From assembly GCA_013138755.1 (NCBI GenBank), contig WTCC01000285.1:1-13934 (forward strand): a stretch of 13,934 nucleotides of DNA, written 5' to 3'. The translations under genes and the position numbers were made by a program. Within the stretch, counting starts at the first letter, position 1. Each line of letters opens with the position of its first letter. This DNA is from Gammaproteobacteria bacterium (lineage in GTDB: Bacteria; Pseudomonadota; Gammaproteobacteria; SZUA-229). This document shows positions 8,804-13,934 of this stretch, in pieces. Under the pieces are notes generated by a model. That model did not search any database and was not told the DNA's origin. It saw only the letters and a list, made by a program, of their open reading frames with translations.

Positions 8804-8870
8804 GTCGGGCATTGCCCTACAATATACACATAATATATTCGCAGAACGGCGGACGACGCCCGTCCTACAA
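8804..8870 (-). repeat. Pair of REP-like palindromes with GTAG heads
   Basis: On the minus strand two units each begin TTGTAGG and run into a palindrome. One (head 8865-8868) has GGACG and CGTCC arms (8851-8855 and 8861-8865) around a five-base loop. The other (head 8817-8820) has GGGC and GCCC arms (8807-8810 and 8814-8817) around three bases. They lie in tandem in the 116-bp gap between convergent genes. A GTAG tetranucleotide before a GC-rich stem is the known hallmark of REP elements mobilised by RAYT transposases. These GC-rich units stand out from AT-rich flanks. They may also help terminate transcription from both sides. Confidence 0.6.
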
Positions 8871-8886
8871 AGAGTAATTTCTTTAT

Positions 8887-9237
8887 TTACTTGTTTCTTG
8901 ATGAGGCATTTAACGCTACAGCATATGCTTTATTTGCCCATATGTTCATTTCTTCACTATCTTCAAGCGCCTCATCCGGAGCCTGGTAATAAAGCATCTT
9001 AAACGGCTTACCTTTCTTTTCGTAAGTAAAGGCGTCTAAACCTCTAGCCTTAAAGCTATTTACTGTTTCAGTATCCACCTTCAGATAGAGAACACTATCT
9101 GCAATAAGACCAAACATCAGTGCATCAAGAAAAATACCGTGACCACCAAACATAACCTTTGAATAGACAGGTCCCATTGATTGCATCAGATCAACAACAT
9201 AACTGGCAAATTCTTTATCATCCGACAAAGCTGGCAT
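8887..9237 (-). CDS. TfoX N-terminal-domain protein
   Basis: This 116-residue protein consists of essentially one TfoX/Sxy N-terminal domain. The recognisable core is KVMFGGHGIFLDALMFGLIA, then LYLKVD, FTYEKKGKPFKMLYYQAP and EALEDSEEMNIWANKAY. It lacks the C-terminal TfoX domain of the E. coli and Haemophilus Sxy competence regulators, so calling it a competence activator would go too far; stand-alone N-domain proteins are common and poorly characterised. The ATG at 9235-9237 lies 6 nt after the stop of the upstream receiver-domain gene with no strong ribosome-binding site of its own, so translational coupling is likely. It ends near the REP-like pair. Confidence 0.9.
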   Translation of the reverse strand: MPALSDDKEFASYVVDLMQSMGPVYSKVMFGGHGIFLDALMFGLIADSVLYLKVDTETVNSFKARGLDAFTYEKKGKPFKMLYYQAPDEALEDSEEMNIWANKAYAVALNASSRNK

Positions 9238-9243
9238 TATTTT

Positions 9244-10644
9244 TTACTTATAATAATCCTGCTCTAACTCGAGAATAGCATCGAAGTCTGCTGGTTTTAA
9301 TTTAACAGTGACTCGGTTATTTGATTGTGCAGCAATGTTCCAATCCTTTACTTTTGTTTCTGATGATAACTCGGGGTATTTTTCTGTTTCAAAAAATCGT
9401 GACTCATTGGTCACTTCCAGGATGATACCTCTCTCATTCAGAAGATTGGAATCAGATAGATAATTTGCAAACCCTAATGACTGATGCGTTGATGGTTTGT
9501 CTGTAGGCTGTAGATGATTACCGATGTATTCACATTTGATAACAGACAAGTCATCATCTGCGAGAGAATAATTACCATTCTCATCTCTATTCATACAGAA
9601 TTTTCCAACGTGTGTTTGCAAAATGATACTTCCTTTATATCCTGCATCTAACGCTTTCTTCACCAAAGCAGTAATTGCATCAAGACGGTTATCATTTAAT
9701 GCCAGTTCATTATATGGATAATCAACAACCTTATTCTGGGCCCATTTAATAAATTCGACAGAGGCTTGATCAGTGTCTTGGTCCACTACTTTTTCGACGC
9801 GAGGTACCGTTTCTGTAATTACTTCTTCATCGTCACTAGCGACCACAACCGCTTCCTTTTCACCCCTGCTATCACCCGATAACAAAAACACATTTAATAT
9901 AAGAGAAAATGCTAGCAGTACACTGATGATAACCATCGGCACAGAAAACTTATTATCTTTGACTGCTAATTTTGATGCAACTTCCTGCGGTAACGTTTGT
10001 AGCTTTTCAAATTTTTCTTCAAGTTCGCTGCTAAGCCTGTTAAAAATCTCATGACTCACTGACTCAATACCAAGCCACATGCTTTTATGTAACTCGATCG
10101 TCTGATCATCCATCATCCTACGAAGATCTTCTATATAAGAATCATGCTTCGTTTGACTGTCTAATAGATCTTCTTCAAGTATCTGCTCTTCAGACCTGTC
10201 AGAATCTGGGGTAGTTTTCGCTGGCACATCAACCTCCTCCACCGCTATAGGAGTTGGTTTTCGGCGATCTTCGATTAACCCTAATTTAAACAAAGATTCT
10301 TTAAGACCTACCGGAGATATCGTTTTAGGGATAATACCAACCGCACCAAGAGCACGGGCTTGACTAAGATATACATCACCGCCACGCGAGGTATACATCA
10401 TGATAGGAATAACAGCCGTCTGCGAATTACTTTTTATCTGTTTAACAGCCTCAAAACCATCCATACCTGGCATCATGTGATCCATAAAGATAACGTCAGG
10501 TTGGTATTTTTTTAAGTAATCTATAGCGTCCGTGGCTGTCTCTACTGTATTCACTACCAGGTTGAGTTCCTCGAGCATACGCTTCAATACCATACGTGCT
10601 GACTTGGAGTCATCTACGATTAAAGCTTGTTTTATTGCCATCAT
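9244..10644 (-). CDS. Membrane-spanning response-regulator receiver protein
   Basis: The first 125 residues form a complete CheY-like receiver domain: acidic D11 and D12, phospho-acceptor D55 in VIFMDHMMPGMDG, T85 in YTS and K107 in IPK. A variable linker and a charged, probably helical segment (about 165-230) follow, then one transmembrane helix (about 235-255, PMVIISVLLAFSLILNVFLL) and about 210 residues beyond it. Lysines before the helix and acidic residues after it place the receiver in the cytoplasm and the C-terminus, with C350 and C371, in the periplasm. No DNA-binding, GGDEF, EAL or kinase domain is seen. Two ATGs (10644 and 10641) are adjacent; AAGGAG at 10658-10663 is 13 nt before the first, GGGGG 4 nt before the second, so the start could be three bases later. 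No sensor kinase is nearby. It is probably co-transcribed with the tfoX-like gene. Confidence 0.9.
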   Translation of the reverse strand: MMAIKQALIVDDSKSARMVLKRMLEELNLVVNTVETATDAIDYLKKYQPDVIFMDHMMPGMDGFEAVKQIKSNSQTAVIPIMMYTSRGGDVYLSQARALGAVGIIPKTISPVGLKESLFKLGLIEDRRKPTPIAVEEVDVPAKTTPDSDRSEEQILEEDLLDSQTKHDSYIEDLRRMMDDQTIELHKSMWLGIESVSHEIFNRLSSELEEKFEKLQTLPQEVASKLAVKDNKFSVPMVIISVLLAFSLILNVFLLSGDSRGEKEAVVVASDDEEVITETVPRVEKVVDQDTDQASVEFIKWAQNKVVDYPYNELALNDNRLDAITALVKKALDAGYKGSIILQTHVGKFCMNRDENGNYSLADDDLSVIKCEYIGNHLQPTDKPSTHQSLGFANYLSDSNLLNERGIILEVTNESRFFETEKYPELSSETKVKDWNIAAQSNNRVTVKLKPADFDAILELEQDYYK

Positions 10645-10749
10645 TCCCCCAACTTAGCTCCTTACATTCACATTTGATAAGTATGATTAAACTTATATTA
10701 CTCAGTCAATACTATCAATAGTTTAGCAAGTTATTGCATAGTTCTATAG

Positions 10750-10766
10750 GTATACGGACTGTATAC
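10750..10766. promoter_or_regulatory. Possible operator, GTATAC repeated around five bases
   Basis: GTATACGGACTGTATAC holds two copies of the self-complementary hexamer GTATAC with centres 11 bp apart, about one helical turn. This suits a dimeric regulator. It lies in the 274-bp AT-rich gap between the divergent receiver gene and the YceI-like gene, about 100 bp before each. The rest of the gap (10645-10918) holds AT-rich imperfect palindromes and the promoter listed separately. Binding is inferred only. Confidence 0.35.
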
Positions 10767-10857
10767 AAACGTTATATTTATTTATGCTAGAAAACATAAA
10801 ATATGAGATATATCAATTATTTATCATATTAAATTAATACAAATTGTCAGTGTTTTA

Positions 10858-10886
10858 TTGACATAAACGATAATCTATATTAGAAT
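10858..10886 (+). promoter_or_regulatory. Near-consensus sigma-70 promoter for the YceI-like gene
   Basis: TTGACA (10858-10863) is a perfect -35 and TAGAAT (10881-10886) a 5/6 match for -10, with the ideal 17-base spacer. Transcription would start near 10893, giving a leader of roughly 25 nt before the ATG at 10919. This is the best promoter in the window and predicts strong basal expression unless a repressor acts on it. Confidence 0.75.
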
Positions 10887-10918
10887 TTGCTTATATTTGA
10901 TTAATAACAGGCAAGACG

Positions 10919-11581
10919 ATGTTGAAAAATAATAGAATTATTCACATAAGTGCGCTGATAGTTTCTTTGCTGTTTCCAGTACAACCATATGCTGCAGTAG
11001 GCGAAGAACTATGCGAACCATTTAAAGATGCGGACATCGATCACGCACTGATTGATACAATGCTTAAATCAGCTGTTGACGGCGACCTGTATCGTATAAA
11101 ACCAAACAGCTCCAAGATGGGTTTCTGTGTAGAAAGCTCTATCGGAGTTGTTAAGGGTGATTTCCAACATTTTAACGGCGGTATTGCACTCAAAGGCGAT
11201 GACAGCCAATCAATGGTTACCATCAAGGTAGCCAGCCTGACCACTAACGTATTATTTATCGAAAAATTACTTAAAGGTGACAGTTTTTTCGATGTCGAAG
11301 AACATCCTAATCTGGTTTTCGCCAGCACTAGTTTTGAATGGACAGATGATACAAATGCTATTTTAAAAGGCTTGTTAACTATGCGTGGAATTACAAAAGC
11401 CGTAGCATTTTACGTTACCGTAACAGGAGCTGATGACGAACCGGGTGATTCTGGCACCATCATTGTAAAAGCGACCACTACTGTACATCGCGCCGAGTTC
11501 GGTATGAATTCACTATCATCGATGGTCGATGAAAAAGTTAACTTGTGCATGAGCATAGAAGCAGAAAGATACAGGGCATAA
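10919..11581 (+). CDS. YceI-like exported protein
   Basis: The 220-residue product has a signal peptide (hydrophobic about 7-20, likely cleavage after PYA at residue 25). A roughly 30-residue extension with C32 precedes a YceI-like domain. The domain shows the usual order: LYRIKPNSSKMGFCVESSIGVVKGDF, then LLKGDSFFDVEEHPNLVFAS, LKGLLTMRGITKAVAF, and a closing ATTTVHRAEFGMNSL. YceI proteins are periplasmic lipocalin-like barrels that bind polyisoprenoid or other hydrophobic ligands; the ligand here is unknown. Cysteines at 70 and 210 may pair. AGG lies 7 nt before the ATG at 10919, behind a strong promoter. An exported protein gene follows after 8 bp, so they may form an operon, but a terminator-like hairpin sits just inside that gene. 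Confidence 0.9.
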   Translation: MLKNNRIIHISALIVSLLFPVQPYAAVGEELCEPFKDADIDHALIDTMLKSAVDGDLYRIKPNSSKMGFCVESSIGVVKGDFQHFNGGIALKGDDSQSMVTIKVASLTTNVLFIEKLLKGDSFFDVEEHPNLVFASTSFEWTDDTNAILKGLLTMRGITKAVAFYVTVTGADDEPGDSGTIIVKATTTVHRAEFGMNSLSSMVDEKVNLCMSIEAERYRA

Positions 11582-11589
11582 ACCATATC

Positions 11590-12177
11590 ATGCAACTATT
11601 TTCTAAGTTACTGCTTATCACATTGATAAGCAGCTCTTTTTTTGTAGCCAACTTTTCACTTGCGAATGCTAATGTTACGCCAAAAGAAATAAAAGCTATT
11701 GACTCCGGTTATAGCGTCCTTAAACTTTTGCTCGAAGACGAACAGTATCTAACGGTTATCCGTCGTACAAAAATGGTTCTTACATTTATCAGCATTAACG
11801 ACACGTCGACAACGATAATCGATGCTATAAGTACCAGCTCAGAACGATCACTGGATGAACTTGAAGCACTTGCTACTGAGCAACCAAAGATAAATCTCTC
11901 CGAGATGCCAGGTGAAACAATCGCTTCAGCGACACTGAACTCTCTGCGCATGGCAACCGCTAAAGAATTTTTATTTGATGGCGATAACTTTGAAAAAAAC
12001 CTATTGCTAAGCCAGCTAAAAGTTTTACCTGTCATCATCCATCTCGCCGAACAACTTGAAGAGAAAGAAACCAATTCTGACCGGAAACAGTGGCTCAACA
12101 GATTATCTAGTCAGTACAGAGAACACTACCAGTTAGTCAATTCCCGAATATCGATAACGGCTACAGATAAATCATAA
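11590..12177 (+). CDS. Exported protein of unknown function
   Basis: I do not recognise this 195-residue protein. A signal peptide is clear: MQLFSK, a hydrophobic core (about 7-22), and likely cleavage after ANA at residue 28. The mature part looks mainly helical, with KEIKAIDSGYSVLKLLLEDEQYL near its start and a charged stretch LAEQLEEKETNSDRKQW later; it has no cysteine, no membrane helix and no motif I can assign. The ATG at 11590 is chosen because it starts the signal peptide and lies 8 bp after the YceI-like stop; an upstream ATG at 11545 would overlap that gene and add a polar stretch ahead of the signal. CAGGG lies about 12 nt upstream, rather far. Codons 8-18 contain the hairpin described separately. 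It is convergent with the DUF4124-like gene. Confidence 0.82.
   Translation: MQLFSKLLLITLISSSFFVANFSLANANVTPKEIKAIDSGYSVLKLLLEDEQYLTVIRRTKMVLTFISINDTSTTIIDAISTSSERSLDELEALATEQPKINLSEMPGETIASATLNSLRMATAKEFLFDGDNFEKNLLLSQLKVLPVIIHLAEQLEEKETNSDRKQWLNRLSSQYREHYQLVNSRISITATDKS
11611..11643 (+). terminator. Intrinsic-terminator-like hairpin inside a reading frame
   Basis: CTGCTTATCA (11611-11620) is exactly complementary to TGATAAGCAG (11624-11633), giving a 10-bp stem and a three-base CAT loop. CTC and a run of seven T (11637-11643) follow directly. This is standard intrinsic-terminator form, 30 bp after the YceI-like stop but 21 nt inside the next gene, where it encodes part of the signal-peptide core. 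It could end most YceI transcripts or act as an attenuator. The stem is only 40% GC, so its strength is uncertain. Confidence 0.6.
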
Positions 12178-12212
12178 ATAATTTTTCTGTCATAAATCGA
12201 TGAAAGCATAGA

Positions 12213-12755
12213 TCAATGAAAGCTTGAGGACGGCAGATTCATACTTGATGTACGGTGACCAACGGAAGGCCGTGTAACGGGTTTATTATCATTACGATGG
12301 CCGCCGTGTCGATATGTTCTCCATAAGCGGTAAGGATATCTAACATAGATATTTTGTTCATAGACAGTCGGTTTTGACTGGTTTCTCAAAGCCAACCGAT
12401 CCAACCGTTTCTTTTTCTTTTCTTCACGCAACGCTTCACGTTTCTCACGTGCCAGACCAAGTTCCTCAGCAACTTTTTCAAATTTCAGGCTTCTTAATCG
12501 CGCTTCTTCTGCATATTCAGCCGGTGGTGGCAACGCAATGGCAATCTCTTTCACATCGACATAATCATTATTAACTGATGATGAATAAGTCGTTTTTCCA
12601 TTACGATCTGTATACTTATAAATCTGCAATACGTCCTTACTATGATTTAGATCAGCGCCATAAGATAAAAATCCATCAGCATTGACTGCACCTATCGTTA
12701 ATATCAACGATATTGTTAGGTACAGCTGCGGTAGGTTGTAATTATTCTGACTCAC
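12213..12755 (-). CDS. Exported DUF4124-like protein
   Basis: The 180-residue protein has a signal peptide (hydrophobic about 9-24, likely cleavage after VNA at residue 26). A segment reading LQIYKYTDRNGKTTYSSSV (about 43-61) matches the DUF4124 pattern of a short beta hairpin with YK/W, DxxGxxxYS and a following small motif. Then come a highly charged helix (about 80-125, many E, K and R), probably coiled coil, and a basic tyrosine- and histidine-rich tail. DUF4124 proteins are common in Gammaproteobacteria, usually exported, and have no agreed function. The start is a GTG (12753-12755) with no good ribosome-binding site; no better start precedes the signal peptide. It lies 66 bp after kbl in the same direction and is convergent with the exported protein at 11590-12177. 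Confidence 0.82.
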   Translation of the reverse strand: MSQNNYNLPQLYLTISLILTIGAVNADGFLSYGADLNHSKDVLQIYKYTDRNGKTTYSSSVNNDYVDVKEIAIALPPPAEYAEEARLRSLKFEKVAEELGLAREKREALREEKKKKRLDRLALRNQSKPTVYEQNIYVRYPYRLWRTYRHGGHRNDNKPVTRPSVGHRTSSMNLPSSSFH

Positions 12756-12769
12756 ACAGCAGAGACTAC

Positions 12770-12789
12770 TGAAATAAAACTATATTTCA
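12770..12789. repeat. AT-rich hairpin between kbl and the DUF4124-like gene
   Basis: TGAAATA (12770-12776) and TATTTCA (12783-12789) are exact inverse complements around six bases. The stem is almost all A-T and has no T-tract, so it is at most a weak transcript-stabilising or regulatory structure. Confidence 0.25.
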
Positions 12790-12821
12790 AGTGCTATCTG
12801 AGAAATGAGGTACTATGAAGG

Positions 12822-13934
12822 TTAAGCGTTAAGCTCTTTATAAGTTTCAGCAAATGCCGCAATCGCTGTATCCAGATCTTTTTTTGTATGCGCTGCTGAA
12901 ATTTGAGTTCGGATTCTGGCTTTACCCTTAGGTACAACGGGAAAGAAGAAACCGATAGCATAGACACCGCGTTCTAATAATTTTTGTGACATGGTCTGCG
13001 CTAACTTGGCATCACCTAACATCACGGGAACGATTGGATGATCGCCCTCTTCCACTTCAAAACCGGCATCTTGCATACCCTTGCGGAAATAGTGCGTGTT
13101 ATCCAGTAGGTGATCGCGCAACGTTGTAGAATTTGAAAGCATGTCCAATACTTTAATGGTAGCCGCACAGATTGCTGGAGCTACGGTGTTCGAAAAAAGA
13201 TATGGGCGTGAGCGCTGGCGTAACATATCGATTATCTCTTTACGACCGGATGTATAACCTCCGGATGCACCGCCAAGTGCCTTGCCAAACGTGCCGGTAA
13301 TAATATCGACACGATCCATCACGCCACAGTATTCGTGAATGCCTCGACCTTTGTCACCCATGAAACCCACCGCATGACAGTCATCATGGTGAACCATGGC
13401 ATCATATTGATCGGCCAGGTCACAAATTTTATCCAGTTGTGCGATGGTACCATCCATCGAAAATACGCCATCGGTAGTGATCAGGATGCGACGTGCTCCG
13501 GCAGACCTCGCCTCTTTCAGCTTTTCTTCAAGGTCTTCCATGTTGTTATTGTTGTAACGGTAGCGAGCTGCTTTACACAGGCGTACACCATCGATAATCG
13601 AGGCATGATTCAACTCATCGGAAATTACTGCGTCTTCTTTCGTCAGGATGGTTTCGAACAAACCTGTATTTGCATCAAAACAGGCAGCGTACAAAATCGT
13701 TGCTTCCATAGCCAGAAACTCAGATACTTTATCTTCCAGTGTTTTATGAACAGTTTGTGTGCCACAGATAAAACGCACGGAAGAAAGCCCAAAGCCCCAC
13801 TGGTCATAACTGTCTTTAGCCGCCTGGATCACTTCAGGATTATTAGCTAATCCAAGATAATTATTAGCACACATATTAATCACCACGCTGCCATCAGCAA
13901 GGGTAATATCATTTTTTTGCTGAGAAGCAATTAT
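12822..13934 (-). CDS. kbl: 2-amino-3-ketobutyrate CoA ligase, 5' end off the window
   Basis: Kbl (glycine C-acetyltransferase) is a PLP enzyme of the alpha-oxoamine synthase family. It cleaves 2-amino-3-ketobutyrate with CoA to glycine and acetyl-CoA, the second step of threonine breakdown through threonine dehydrogenase. The visible 370 residues align with E. coli Kbl (398), so about 28 N-terminal residues lie past the right edge; the frame is open to the last base. Signatures include [46 protein letters not shown] and the PLP-lysine loop [15 protein letters not shown], then [11 protein letters not shown] and [12 protein letters not shown] at 13886 is internal, not the start. Downstream is a DUF4124-like gene, not tdh as in E. 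coli. Confidence 0.97.
   Translation of the reverse strand: MIASQQKNDITLADGSVVINMCANNYLGLANNPEVIQAAKDSYDQWGFGLSSVRFICGTQTVHKTLEDKVSEFLAMEATILYAACFDANTGLFETILTKEDAVISDELNHASIIDGVRLCKAARYRYNNNNMEDLEEKLKEARSAGARRILITTDGVFSMDGTIAQLDKICDLADQYDAMVHHDDCHAVGFMGDKGRGIHEYCGVMDRVDIITGTFGKALGGASGGYTSGRKEIIDMLRQRSRPYLFSNTVAPAICAATIKVLDMLSNSTTLRDHLLDNTHYFRKGMQDAGFEVEEGDHPIVPVMLGDAKLAQTMSQKLLERGVYAIGFFFPVVPKGKARIRTQISAAHTKKDLDTAIAAFAETYKELNA

Noticed and set aside
8736..9002. An 88-residue plus-strand open frame over the MscS end, the REP-like pair and the tfoX-like gene
   Set aside because: It overlaps two real genes and a repeat, has no ribosome-binding site and resembles no protein.
12196..12223. Two near-identical 12-mers (ATCGATGAAAGC and ATCAATGAAAGC) in tandem
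   Set aside because: They are short and imperfect, and the second lies in the final codons of the DUF4124-like gene; no regulatory meaning can be supported.
13365..13400. Kbl reads [11 protein letters not shown] where E. coli has VMVDDSHAVGF
   Set aside because: The PLP-contacting aspartate and histidine are kept and Cys for Ser occurs elsewhere in the family, so no functional claim is justified.
13335..13850. A 171-residue plus-strand open frame
   Set aside because: It is antisense to kbl, which is intact and strongly recognisable.

Overview
The window looks like a chromosomal piece of a gammaproteobacterium. DnaE, RnhB, LpxB, MlaA, AqpZ and Kbl all read close to their Escherichia coli counterparts, and LpxB plus MlaA imply a Gram-negative outer membrane. 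I cannot name the genus. Coding density is high, the short intergenic gaps are AT-rich, and GTG starts are frequent. I see no rRNA, tRNA, insertion sequence, integrase or CRISPR array.

Layout. 1-4382 (minus strand): rnhB, then an unrecognised membrane-anchored repeat protein, then dnaE, which runs off the left edge. 4487-6512 (plus): lpxB and mlaA, almost abutting. In E. coli and many relatives lpxB-rnhB-dnaE lie in one direction; here the cluster is split into two divergent arms and an extra gene sits between rnhB and dnaE. 6593-7279 (minus): aqpZ, convergent with mlaA across a hairpin. 7475-8770 (plus): an MscS-family channel, divergent from aqpZ. 8804-8870: two REP-like palindromes with GTAG heads. 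8887-10644 (minus): a two-gene unit, a response-regulator receiver fused to a transmembrane helix and an exported domain, followed by a TfoX N-terminal-domain protein. 10645-10918: an AT-rich divergent control region with a near-consensus promoter. 10919-12177 (plus): a YceI-like exported protein and an unrecognised exported protein, with an intrinsic-terminator-like hairpin inside the second gene's signal-peptide codons. 12213-12755 (minus): a secreted DUF4124-like protein. 12822-13934 (minus): kbl, cut by the right edge.

Most of the window concerns the envelope: lipid A disaccharide synthesis, outer-membrane phospholipid asymmetry, water and ion channels for osmotic balance, and several exported proteins. 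DnaE, RnhB and Kbl are housekeeping genes. The least explained parts are the membrane-spanning receiver protein, the 14-residue-repeat protein between rnhB and dnaE, and the terminator-like hairpin inside a reading frame. None of these is shown to be a new system; they are the best candidates here.
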